A stretch of DNA of 64,000 bases. Origin: Channallabes apus (lineage: Eukaryota; Chordata; Actinopteri; Siluriformes; Clariidae). The notes below the pieces were generated by a model. That model was not told the DNA's origin. It saw nothing but the letters and a program-made list of their open reading frames with translations, and did not search any database. Of this stretch, positions 24,465 to 36,332 are shown in pieces. The stretch is taken from NCBI GenBank assembly GCA_030522415.1, contig CM060108.1, positions 42,670,256 to 42,734,255 on the forward strand. The letters run 5' to 3'. The stretch's first letter is position 1. Each line of letters starts with the position of its first letter. A program made the position numbers and the translations under genes.

Positions 24465-24560
24465 CACTGAAACTGGAGACTCCTTCCGTTGTTTTTGAAA
24501 ATTAGAAATACACAACTTCAAAAACCATATGATCGTAAACCTCTATTTGGACCGTTCATG
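24465..24560 (-). repeat. interspersed repeat family E, fragment
   Basis: It contains ACTGGAGACTCCTTCCGTTG, matching the start of the 45535 copy, then diverges within about 60 bp. Confidence 0.4.
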
Positions 24561-25146
24561 CCGTTTACGCAACACATCCGCGCTAATTAAGTCTTTAACA
24601 GGGTTTAGAATTCGGATGGACACAACAGCTTCCCACACACAGCAAGTGTCTCTCATGTTGCGCATCTCTTAGTGTTAAGAGTCTTGTTACCTCATTCCAT
24701 TAAAGTGCATCTTAGTTTCTAAATGACTTTACTATAATGTGGTGCACAGCATCCAAATGGCATCACATCCTCTTTCACAGAACAAACCCTTAGACCTTAT
24801 TTATTTATTTTTTTATTTTTTTATTAACCCTTTTGTGGCTGCGTTGGTATTTTTCCAATGCTCTCACCACAGCGATCAGTCTTCGAGTCTCGCTCAGGTC
24901 ATCAGTTTGGTATTGTTGTTGTTTTTTTAACATTGTGTTGCGGCATTCGTTCAACATGATCCCATCGTCATATAGACAACATTGTTCCAACGTCATTTCA
25001 TCGATGTAATAAATGTCATCATGATATTTTGATAAACCAACTCCTTAAAGAAACTTCCATCATATCAACAAATAGACATACTAAAAAAAAGGTTTCTGCA
25101 GTTCTGTGTAAGCTATTACTATTAAAAATATGTTATACTGTAAGTA

Positions 25147-25417
25147 GCGGCATGGTGGCGTCGTGGTGGTTAGCACTGTGGCTTTGCACCTCCAGGGCCG
25201 GGGTTCGATTCCCGCCTCAAGGTCTGTGTGCATGATGGTTTTTCCTTATGCTACTCCGGTTTCCAAAGACAAATTGGCGTTCCCAAATTGCCCGCAGTGT
25301 GTGAATGTTGCCCGGAGGTCCTACCCACAGTCGTAAAATGCGGATAAATACAATAGTAATCACCATTGACCTCCATGGTCCCTAGTTGGACTACAGAGGT
25401 TTCTTAGATGAATGGCC
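25147..25417 (+). mobile_element. tRNA-derived SINE, family A (variant tail)
   Basis: Head GTGGTTAGCACTGTGGC, B box GGGTTCGATTCCCG, body GTCTGTGTGCATGATGG and TTGCCCGCAGTGTGTGAATG. The 3' part (CAATAGTAATCACCATTGAC; TAGTTGGACTACAGAGG) is a distinct subfamily tail shared with the copies at 1817, 29887 and 35038. Confidence 0.82.
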
Positions 25418-25869
25418 GAATACAGTAAGTAATGCATCGACAGAAACCCTGTAGTCATTTCCCACCAATCAAATTTTAAAAATTCAACAGGACTACGATA
25501 TAAATATTCATCAGCCCACTCCTGATCCATTATTGACTATTCTGCGTAGTATTGACGGAAATTATTTTCGTGCTGGATCATGGACATGCCATGGTTAAGA
25601 AACACTCAGGCACGAAGGCTGAAATTGGTCACGGTACTCACAGCTCGCAATAAAAACATTTAGCTGTCCGAGAGCTCATTAGCATAATGCGGCCGTCTGA
25701 GACGCCTGTGTTCCGAAGGCCAATATTGCTGTAACGATTAAGAAATGATAGATTATTCATTACGTAGCGATAATAAAACTGCATGTCGTTCTGTTGTTAT
25801 TTGAGTCTCTGCTGGTCCTCCAGTTCCAACCATTCTAGATTATAAACAGCAGATGGGAAATGATTCTGC

Positions 25870-25902
25870 TGTGTGTGTGTGTGTGCGTGTGTGTGTGTGT
25901 GC
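25870..25902. repeat. (TG)n microsatellite
   Basis: About 15 TG units with one CG interruption, followed by GA units. Confidence 0.94.
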
Positions 25903-26021
25903 TGAGAGAGAAAGAGAGAGAGAGGTATTTTGTCTTTAATAGAGCTGCAGCACTACACTGTCTTCTCTCAGTGCAAATTGTGGCATTGCTTTCATACCAC
26001 TGGAAGACCTGTTGCACCTGT

Positions 26022-26033
<12 letters not shown>

Positions 26034-26060
<27 letters not shown>
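26034..26060. repeat. (TA)n microsatellite
   Basis: About 13 TA units. Confidence 0.95.
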
Positions 26061-26063
<3 letters not shown>

Positions 26064-26889
26064 CAAGAAGGATGTGCTTGTTCGTGTATTTATTCTTCAC
26101 CTGAAATTTTGGACACACTTGGATGGATCCATTTCATTTTTGATCAAACTAGAGACACTCATAAATATAAAAACCCCATAAATTTTTGATTCGCGCACAC
26201 TGATTTTTATACTGTTAATAAAAACCCAAATGAGGAACTGGACAATGAGCTGTAGGTTCAGTAATCTTGGGTCAAAAGTGAAGTCACGTTTCCACAGAAA
26301 CTTTATAAGGAACTAAGTACAAGATAAAATGGCTGACTGCTGTTTCGCTGAATAGGATCTAATCATCCTGCTTTTTCCCCCACTTACAGTTCTGTTTAAC
26401 ACTGTGGAACATCCGCAAAACAAAAGAACTTCCTTTTTTTCACTTACTGTACAACCCAATAACTATAAACAGCTGTTTCATAATTAACTTAAAAAAAATG
26501 CTTCAAGACAGTAAAGCTGTGAATCACAGCCTGACTGTCAATTTGATCTGACTGAGTTATTGAGTTAGGATTCAATAGCACTAACTAGGATTCTTACCAA
26601 AGACTGAAAGTATGTAATAAACACGAAAATGCTTTGTTTCTTGTGTTGCAGATGGAATACAATGCGATAATCTTTGGGGGGTTTTTTTCCTGCTGATCTC
26701 CACACTCCAGTCCAGTAGGGCGGAGTCTTGCAGCAACCGACATAAACTCAGAAGAAAAAGAAGCGATATTCTTGCAAAATACGAGTGTTTGTGAGTATTT
26801 TGGTGCGTCCCTGTGTCATCCGCCACATCGGGCAACGGACACGCCCATTGTTTCTGTGGCAGTTACTTAACGGGTCTTGTTGCCAGCAG

Positions 26890-27028
26890 GGTGACTGTCA
26901 TTCACACACGCTGATTAGCCTAACCTGCATGTCTTGGGTACCTGGAGGAAACCCACCAAGCACGGGGAGAACATGCAAACTCCATGATGTAGGAACTGAA
27001 GTGTGAGGTCACAGTTCTAACAACTACT
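26890..27028 (-). mobile_element. family A SINE fragment
   Basis: The minus strand shows the central and 5' parts: CATGTTCTCCCCGTGCTTGG, GGTGGGTTTCCTCC, and a degraded head. Confidence 0.65.
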
Positions 27029-27029
27029 A

Positions 27030-29090
27030 CAAAGTCATCTAAGAGGACAGAGTTGGATGTTTCTTGACTTCAGAAATATTTCAACAAACACATTTTTCAG
27101 ACTAGAGACAAGTCTAACTACACCTTGACTTTTTGTTGTTGTTGCTGTTGCTTATCTAAACTCCAGAGTGGCTGCACCATCACTCCATCATATCTCTACA
27201 TCTCTGATTCATTACAGCGAATAGACGCCAAACTCGCCAGGAACCAGGATGTGTGTGTAGGTGTATGTGTGTATGTGAGATGCTCAAGCCCATCTGTCCC
27301 TTGTTTCATTCTCCAAGCAGTCTGTAAAAAACAACCTCACAAAGCCCTAAATGTACCTGGACACACAAAAGCGCTCGTCGGCCCTGGCCTTCGCTCTCCG
27401 TGTTAAGCAGGATAAGCTGTGATAACTCACAGGAATGTCAGTTTAATAGTTTAGAAGGCTTTATTAATGCCTTTAAATGTCACGTTAATGCAATAAGGAG
27501 TCGTTCTGACCTCGAGAGAACACATGCGCGCGTCTGCTGTGCTTCCGACTCCGCGTCTGGTAATCTTCAAACAACCCTGTGAGATGAACAACCAGGAAGC
27601 GTATTCAGGGAAAGCTTCAAACGGATTAGCTCGCCGTCTTCTTCCCTCGCTGAGATCAAAGCGATTGAGATACTTGAGAGATGGTACGTCTTATCGGGCT
27701 AAAGCGGCGAATACGGAGCGACCACCTCGAGTGCCAAAAGCGGAAAAAAACAAAAAAACAAAACAAAAGGAATCTCAGAGAATGAATGAGAACAAAACCA
27801 AAAAAAATTTTAATAAAATCACTTCTCTCTTTCAGATCAATTCAATCCAATTTGAGGCACTTCGATTCAGGAGTACTTGACTGGCAATGAAAGACGAGTA
27901 ACGATGCCAACCTGTGCCAAAGGAAAGCGCATTAACATCAATAAAACGTACGGAATGCAGCACGCGAAGCAAAATCCCCAGCTCTGGATTTGCTCCGTGT
28001 CCGGGCAGGAAGAATGGATGCTGTAGGTGTTAAATCAACGCAGGAGATTTTGCTGCATGGCGTACAATTCTGCAAAGTAAGTATATTAAAACTGATTAAA
28101 ATCCCTGGCATTCACAAAGAGTTTCTCTCCGAAACTCATTTCTTCCATGCCACTTAAAAAAAAAAAATAATAAATAAATAAAAAACACAACAAAGGCAGG
28201 AGTTACAGTATGGAGTACACACACACACATATCCACACACCACATTGACACCCCACACACACACACACACACTTCTGACGAGTGATAAAACATGAGACGG
28301 AATTGAAGGAGACAAATCCACCACCCTAAAGCTCTTTCATCTCCTCCTCCTGCACCCGAAACACCTTAACACTCATTATCTGCCGAACGTAATGCCGCTC
28401 CCTGCTGCCTCCTCTGACCTTAAAGACAACACAATGCCTTTTTTTTCCCTTCCAATTATGCGATTTACTTGATATTTCCATGCTTTTTTATGTGTGTATG
28501 TGTGAAATAATTTATTCTTCCCAACCGAATGAATCAGAATTTATTAACAAGCTAAACTAAAAAAAAAAAAAAAAAAAGATTATTGGAAGAAAAAACTTCC
28601 AATTAGACTGAATGACTGAATCCAAATACTAATTGGAATCGAAGCGAATATGTTTAAATGTGCATAAACAGTTTCTGAATCAAACCTGAATCGATTCTAT
28701 TGCTTAAGCAAAATCATGACACTGAAGAAATGATTGTAAACATTTTACTGAAAAATAAATAACTAAATTAATTAAGCACTTATTGACCTTTGAATCAAAA
28801 TGTTAGGAAGATGCCATTTACAGTACATTGAAAGCTTTTCTTCTTTAAGCCTGGTTTTCTTGTTTAAAACCCTTAAAACCCATGAACACAGGACAGGGTG
28901 ATGACATTTACAAAAATATATGAGCTTATACGGACACGCCTTGCCAGTGTGTTACCGAGGAGGTTTCACACATCAATCTGTGCATTTATGTTTTCGGATA
29001 TGTCAGGTTGAACGAAAGTTATTCTTACTTTTATAAAGGGTATTTCATCACTACTTTGCACAAATGTATAATATGACTCTCAAAATAAGC
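27030..29090. other. no gene seen
   Basis: Intron sequence with short CA tracts at 28219-28271 and an A run at 28560. A weak regulatory candidate lies at 27410-27560 (TTTATTAATGCCTTTAAATG). Confidence 0.5.
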
Positions 29091-29092
29091 AC

Positions 29093-29171
<79 letters not shown>
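29093..29171. repeat. (TA)n microsatellite, about 39 units
   Basis: An uninterrupted TA tract of roughly 79 bp, the longest simple repeat in the window. It abuts the SINE at 29172, and TA repeats resume on the SINE's other side at 29539. Confidence 0.98.
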
Positions 29172-29176
<5 letters not shown>

Positions 29177-29538
29177 TTCATTCATTCATCTTCTATACAG
29201 CTTTATCCTCTATTCAGGGTCGCGGGGACCTGGAGCCTATCCCAGGAGGCTTTCGGGCACAAGGCGGGGTACACCCTGGACAAGGTGCCAATCCATCGCA
29301 GGGCACACACACACACACATTCACACAGTCATTCACACACTACGGTCAATTTGGGAACACCAATTAGCCTAACCTGCATGTCTTTGGACTGTGGGAGGAA
29401 ACCGGAGTACCCGGAGGAAACCCACCAAGCACGGGGAGAACATGCAAACTCCATGCACACAGAGACGGGAATCGGGCCTGGCCGGGAATCGAACCCGGAC
29501 CCTGGAGGTGCAAGGTGACAGTGCTAACCACTACACCA
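29172..29538 (-). mobile_element. tRNA-derived SINE, family A, full length
   Basis: About 367 bp on the minus strand: head TGGTGTAGTGGTTAGCACTG, B box GGGTTCGATTCCCG, GGTGGGTTTCCTCCGGGTAC, CCTAAACAGG-like 3' part with GCCTCCTGGGATAGGCTCC, and an (ATGA)n tail. It is the best-preserved copy of this family together with 61571. It is inserted in a (TA)n tract. Confidence 0.9.
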
Positions 29539-29886
29539 TATATATATATATATTAATATATATATATATAAATTTATTATTATTACACATTTTTTGGTCT
29601 TAGAAACAAGCGAAAATGACAATAATTGCTATTTCTTTGCCCATGTGACCCATTTTCACACTTTATGCTCTGTCATGTGTGTATAGTTGAGTTCATCAGA
29701 TTGCCTATTGGATAGGTCACTCTTATCATACCGCACAATCCTGACCCCTACACAAAAAAAACAGCAAAGCAAAACGTGGAGTTTTAACGGCTACACGTGT
29801 TCATGTTTTTAAAGTGTGATTTATCACTTGTAATTAACACAAGCAGCCTTTTAGCCTCGGTTTAGTATTTGCAATGCTAGGATACA

Positions 29887-30169
29887 ATGTGTAGTGGTTG
29901 GCGCTGTTGCCTTGCACCTCCAGGGTCTGGGTTCTGTTCACGCCTCGGGTCTGTGTGCATGCAGTCTGTATGTTCTACCCGTGCTCTGTGAGTTTCCTCC
30001 AAGGAGCTTTGGTTTCCTCCCACAGTCCAAAGACCGTAGTGTGTGAATGTTGACCAGAGGTCCTACCACAGCCATGAATATGGGAATAAATACAACAGTA
30101 ATCATCATTGTCCACTAGTTGGACCACAGAGGTTCCTAGATGGATGAATGGATGGATGGATGAATCGAT
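29887..30169 (+). mobile_element. tRNA-derived SINE, family A (variant tail)
   Basis: Head TGTAGTGGTTGGCGCTG, CCTTGCACCTCCAGGGTC, GGTTTCCTCCCACAGTCC, then the variant 3' end CAGTAATCATCATTGTCCAC and a (GGAT)n tail. Confidence 0.82.
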
Positions 30170-30829
30170 GACAATGCTAAATGACTCAGTCACTCTTAAT
30201 ACATAATGAACACATTTTGAAAAAAGGAAATTCAGACTTGAAGAAGCAATGGCGCTTGAGAGCAGTTATGATATTTATGAGTAACTCAGTAGAATAGCAC
30301 CGGGCCAAGCATGATCAGAATTTAAACCAGTGCTAATAACTGCACAGTATGACATGAATTAAATAACGGTTCAAAAAAAAAATATTTTTCAAAGTCATGA
30401 ACACTTTAGCATCATCCTCAGACAATGCTATTTGACTTTTTAAAAAATGATGATTGCAGTCAAACGTCTTAAGCCTGGATTTCTTTTTTAAGCATGTTCA
30501 TATTTTTAACCGCGTGACTTATCACCTGCCGTGAAGTACTAGCGAACTCGAGCTCTGCTGATACAGCTAGTGATTTTTCACCATGTCCCATGCGCCTGCT
30601 AAAACTGTAGTCATGACTTAGAGCTCCGCTGAACCTCCCACCACTCGAGAGCCGATTCAAATACAGATGAAAAATAAAGAGACCACGAACGTCTGATTAA
30701 AGAGCAGCGCTCAACTCAACATCAATCACTTGATTCGCTCGTTTTTTTTTTTTTTTTTACCTAAGCTAAAAGCACTTCTACCCTGTTACTCAGGACTTCG
30801 ATTGCCTCCGTGTGTTCGCCATCATACTG

Positions 30830-31125
30830 TAACAGCCTGCTCCAGGCGAAGGAGAAACCTCCGGAAAAGAAAAGCGGGTGGAGGGGTAGCAGGAGGATTA
30901 AACTGTGCCAGGTGGTGTCCCATTTTCTTCCCACTGTCCCCTGCTACGCCTGCAGATATAAGAATAGCAATTTGCAGGCTTCAGATAGAGTCTGTTCTGA
31001 AGGGGAGGCTGAACGGTGCACTGAGATATGCATTAGGTCCTTTAATCGCTCGCTTTGTGATAAAGATACGGCACGGCACTCTGATTATCGCACACTTTCA
31101 TTTTAAATTTGTGGATGAATAGATT
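30830..31125. promoter_or_regulatory. candidate intronic enhancer
   Basis: GC-richer island in AT-rich DNA, with GATATAAGAATAGCAATTTG, GAGATATGCATTAGG and TTTAATCGCTCGC. A frame is open across it, but it shows no recognisable domain. Confidence 0.3.
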
Positions 31126-31129
31126 CAGC

Positions 31130-32520
31130 AGGAGTCGAATAGATAAAAGCATAACTTTTTTACGTCGAAGAATGAAAAAAAAAAATCATTTGACAGAGTT
31201 AGAAGTGTTAAAGAATTTTAATAAAGTCTATAAAAAACTGAGTTTATTTATTATAGAAATATAGATTCTGAATTAGTACTTGAATGAAGCTTGGTAAATT
31301 TTAGAAAAAGTTTTACAAAAAGTAAAAAAAGGAGTATATTTTTTTATAAATATTAGTAAACATAAACAAAAATGTGTTAAACATCATAAATAATTAAACC
31401 TGACCCAATATCAGTAAGCGAATGAAAGCGATTTTGCATCCATAGGAAGAAATTTAAGGGGGGGGGACGTTTTTTAACTCTTATGTTTAAGTCTAAAAAT
31501 ATAATGGTTCCAATGTATTTTTTTTTTCCTACAGTTTGTAATTAATTTGATTTATTTACCTTTTTTTTCATTTGGTTAGGTATATGAATGAAAGAAAAGC
31601 TAAATAAATAAAAGTAACTACAAACTGCACTGATGAAAAAGTATAAATTACAATTATTTTAAATATATTTTTACACCATATTTTTTAGACATTTACACAA
31701 GAATTTATATTTTGATCAAATCTATACAATTGTTGTTCTAATGCAGAAAATAATAAATTATATATAAATTATAATTCGTAAAATTACACAAAAGAGGAAT
31801 TTGAGAAAAATCTTAAATACTTATTTTTACATAAGTACATTCTATACATTATACACGATGGATCTTTAAACGGACTCTGTATCAGTAAATTACAGAGAGA
31901 GAGAAAATCAGTGATATACTTAAAATAATTATACTAAAAAGTGTTCTATATACTAAAATATTATATACTCTATATTTATATATAAATATCTTACAATTCT
32001 ATTAAATTTTCCATGCATTTTTTTGTTGTTGTTGTTTTTTTAACCCATTTGGCTACAGTTGGTTTTTCCGAATGTTTATCCAGCAGTTGATGTTTATTGA
32101 GTGTGAAATGAAGCAACTCTGCTGTCTTTGTCTGTTCCAGATGGCTGGAATACTATTTCTGAGACTCACACTGACATCTTTCCAAAAATCTGAGGAAAAA
32201 AAGGGGAAAAAAACATGGCAGTCGAGATGCCGCTAACCGAATCCTGTCCCCCTAACCCAATCAGCAGTCACATCAGTAGATGGGCAAATGCTGAAATATT
32301 GACCCACTTATTGACTAATACAATGATTATGTTCCACAACAGATGGTCCTCAGGATAACACATATATACAATATATATGAAAATGGAAAAAGCATCACAG
32401 CGAGCCATCCATCAGCTGTTTGATTTTATTATTTCATTTTCACAAGCAGTTGCCTTGTGGCACATGCAAGAAGTGACATTTAATGCCAGTGCAAGTGTAA
32501 TCTCTCACTCCATATGGCAC
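31130..32520. other. strongly AT-rich stretch, no gene
   Basis: Composition becomes sharply AT-rich here with many TTTATA and AAATAA words. No inverted termini or coding frame was recognised. Confidence 0.55.
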
Positions 32521-32669
32521 TAATGTAATTTGTGGTTTGCACAAAAAACAAAATGCGTCCACCGAGCATGTGTGTATCCCTGCGTATACCTTTCATCCTA
32601 CCTCGGCTGCTGTTTTAATGTAGCAGTATCCAGACACACCCACATAGAAAGCTATCTCTTGTGCGTGCG

Positions 32670-32672
<3 letters not shown>

Positions 32673-32711
<39 letters not shown>
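32673..32711. repeat. (CA)n microsatellite
   Basis: About 18 CA units preceded by the palindromic GTGCGTGCGCACGCAC. Confidence 0.96.
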
Positions 32712-32713
<2 letters not shown>

Positions 32714-33329
32714 TCTATTGTGCCTGAATCTGGAAACGTTTTACAGCTATTGCATGTAAATGTTTCGTTATCCATCTCTTTCTTTTGTGTTTCTTTTTTT
32801 TCTTTTTTTTTTAAGAACGAACAAAGCCTACATTTGGCAAGTAAGCACAACCCAGAGAATGGAAATATAGGAATATATAGGGAAGAGAGCAAGCGAGGGC
32901 AGAGAAGAAAAAAGCAAGATATAACAAAGAAAGGAGGAGATACAGACACTGCCTCCAACTGTGCTGGTGTTGGGACTACAGATTTCCTTTCTAACAAGTC
33001 CAGATTTGCTCATCATCCAGCCTCACTCTATTACACACTATTCATCTATCCATTCAGGCACCATGGACATGCTTTAAAATCAATGAAATGGTGCCCATAT
33101 TCAAACCCTGGGGTACTCCTGTTCCTTTTTCAAAAATGGAAATAACACTCCAAATTTGTGTTTTAATTTTTAAAGCTTGTATGAATTGATGTTACGTTAA
33201 TACTGCACAATTCATCTTATGTAAATCAAAACTGCGATAGGGACCTGTGCAATTATCCCACTGCAAATTGCTGCAAAGTTTGTCAATAATGTATGAATAG
33301 ATTTATTGTCTAAATAAATATTGAGATAT

Positions 33330-33480
33330 TAAGATCATTTTTGCAATTACTACATAACTATGTTTGAATACTAAATGGTACATTTAATAGTTACCTACGT
33401 TCCCAGTTTAAATTGCAATCGCAATAATTAAAAATAATCGCAAATGTGATTTTTTTTTTATCAAATTGTGCCACCTTGTT
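33330..33480. repeat. possible degenerate hAT-type MITE end
   Basis: The segment TTGCAATCGCAATAAT then GTGATTTTTTTTTTATCAAA resembles the inner end of a common teleost hAT MITE whose terminus reads GTGCAGCCCTA. The terminus itself is not intact here. Confidence 0.3.
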
Positions 33481-33489
33481 TCCACACAA

Positions 33490-35030
33490 TAAGTCTTTTT
33501 ACCAACACTGAATCAAAACAAACAAGTAAACAGTTGCTTGAAAAAATGACGCAACCACTGTCAACATTGAGCTAGTGCAGCATTTAAGTCATTTAAAACA
33601 TTTTATTTGCTACATCTATTTTTAAAATCTTTCATACATCTAACTAAATATTCACAGCACACAGCACTTCTACAGAACTAAAGCTTTGTACTTTGGTTCA
33701 GTTGGCAACGCATGGCAAGGTTTAACAGTTTACTTCTTTAAAAAAAATCTGCAACCCAAACAACACAGTAGGTTTACTTCTTGCAGTTGGATCGAATTAT
33801 TAGAGTCATAAGATCCCACTCATTTTCTCAAAAACGAACCACGTTTTTCTTGGAAGTCAACGGAGACGACCACCTGCTTGTTTTGGTCCACGCCTGAGTG
33901 TGATTTCTGTGCTCACATCTGGCTAAACATATGGTTTGACTGCAGCGGGCTTAGCGCTGAATATGTGGCAGAACCCAAAGACAGAGGTCACAATCTGTTG
34001 GACTAGACGCTGGGTGCAGACCAAGCTGAAAATATACAGTAAAAGTTTTTTTTTTTTTTAATGTTTGCAGTTCAGAGACATGACGACATGGCTTGTTCTG
34101 GTTGATGATAACAGAATATTTAGACAGCTTGACAGGAAAGCATGCAATAGGTCTTGGCTTCAAGTTCCAAATCTGTAAAACATAAGCACTTCAAACAATC
34201 TTATTTATAACCATGGATCAATTATTAATGGTTAAGCATAAAAAGGTAACGTGTCTTAATTCTTGTTGCTTATTTGTATCTTTCTAAGCAAACGATTTCA
34301 CCTTGTACCCCTGCTCTATGGTGACAGAAACCGCCGAAACCATAGAAACCAACTTCATACTAATAATCATTCTCCTAACACTATGCGCTAAGCTCCCGCT
34401 CTCCTCGAGGTCAACACGAACAAATCCATCATTCAGCCTCTCACAATGACAATGTTCGGCAGGAGGGCACAAGGGCTTCTCCGGTTACTCCAATGACCAG
34501 CGACAAACACGCTCACTGATTCAATTATACATCAAGCGACTGAGTCACACTACCTGGCATTTTTAACTCAACATAATGGAAGGGTTTAAAGGCTGCTGTG
34601 AAAGCAGCAACTACGATGTCCTCCCTAATAATACCAGAATTGTGGTATTCATCGCATATAAAAGCTTATAAAATAAATATTTACTTGCAAAGGCACACAG
34701 AACAGCTCAGCACTTAATGGAGCCACTCATGCTGGAGGTTTAATGTGGACGATGAAGGACTTGTGTTAATACGTTATTATAAAAGGTCTCTTTGAACATT
34801 TTTAGAAAATACTTTCTACTAGGAATTCACTTTCACTTTTGTCTTTGATCAACAGGAAAGAGGGAATAAAAACCCTTTTGAGGTCATGTATGTGCAAATA
34901 ATTTGCAATTTCTGCCTTATATACAGTATAGGCTCTAAACTGTACTACAGCTTGGCATGGAGTTCATACCTTCAAGGACGTTTTCCTGTGAAAATTAATA
35001 CATTTTATATGCTTATGTAGTAATGATCTA
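33490..35030. other. no gene seen
   Basis: Moderately AT-rich unique intron 2 sequence without recognised repeats. Confidence 0.5.
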
Positions 35031-35454
35031 TAATTAACGGCACAGTGGCTTCGTAGTTGACACTATCGCCTTGCACCTACATGGTCTGGGTTCAATTCCC
35101 GCCGTGGGGACTGTGTGCATGGAGTTTGCATGTTCTCCCCTGCTTGGTGGGTTTTCTCTATATACTACGATTTCCTCCCACAGTCGAAAGACATGCAGAT
35201 TAGGCTAATTAGGCGTTCCCAAATATCCCATAGTGTGTGAATCCATGGGTGAATGTAGGAGGTCCTACCATGGTAATAACGATGGGAATAAATTAGGGCT
35301 GCAACTAATGATTATTTTGATAATCGATTAGTTGGCCAATTATTGTTTCGATTAATCGATTAATCGGATACCGTTAAGCGCTTCTTTTATTTGATGTTTT
35401 GCTTATAATTATATATAAAACCATACCAACATTTGTTTTGTTTTTAACAATAAT

Positions 35455-35520
35455 TGCAGATGGCAAGTTGACTGTTATATTTATATATATAAATAAAACA
35501 CTGTCAACTTGCCATCTGCA
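35455..35520. repeat. perfect hairpin inside the hAT-type element
   Basis: TGCAGATGGCAAGTTGAC (35455-35472) is repeated as its exact reverse complement at 35503-35520, with a 30-nt AT-rich loop. Confidence 0.97.
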
Positions 35521-36274
35521 TACATACAGTACATACATACATACATACATTATATGTATATCGATTAAATTGGATAAAAGCTAGACGCTTTAATTTGATG
35601 TTTTGCTTAACTATATAAAACCATAAATCAGGGTATTATTTATGTATAAAAGTAAACTTTAAAAAATGCAATAGCCACATAGTTTAATTATCTTTAATTT
35701 TGACATTTAAACCTTATTTTATGTAAATCAACATTTTTGTTTTTAACAATAATTGCAGATAGCAAGTTTACAGTGTGTGTATGTGTGTGTATATAAACAA
35801 AAATACAAAAATACATTCAGTTGTTAAGAATGACTTAAATTCTCTTAAATTAATTCAACTTAATAATAATAAGAATAGATTTCTAGATTGATATTATTTT
35901 TAATTGAAGTGTCTACTACATCCTTTTCACGGTTTATACATTATTTCGATCCTCTCGTGTATTTTATCCTCTTTTTTTTTTGTCTCAATAAAAAAAAAAA
36001 AAAAATGAATAAATACTAGATATTCTCGTAATACGGTGACGTAGGGAGAAAAAAAACTCGCCGCTACTGGATTCACTCTGTTTATTTTGCCCTTTTCCCC
36101 TCTGTATAGCCTGTAGGATGATGGGATATATTCGGTCCTCCGAAGTGTAAAATGAACGTGAAGAAAACGCACTAGAAGTGTTTTCCTCGCGTTCGTTGGT
36201 ATTTGAACGCAAAGAAAAAGCTGCATGCAACGGTTTTTTTATTTTTTTTATTACCCCGTATAACCGCGCAGCCG

Positions 36275-36332
36275 GTGAGAGTGTTCACACGGGCTTTGGT
36301 GACGTCACCGAAGCCCGTGTGAACTCTCTCAC
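36275..36332. repeat. 58-bp palindrome centred on TGACGTCA
   Basis: Two 29-nt arms meet at 36303/36304 with no loop; 27 of 29 positions pair. The centre is a perfect cAMP-response-element word. It lies inside the hAT-type element. Confidence 0.95.

Noticed and set aside
29093..29171. CRISPR-like or satellite array
   Set aside because: It is a pure TA microsatellite without spacers, in a vertebrate genome.
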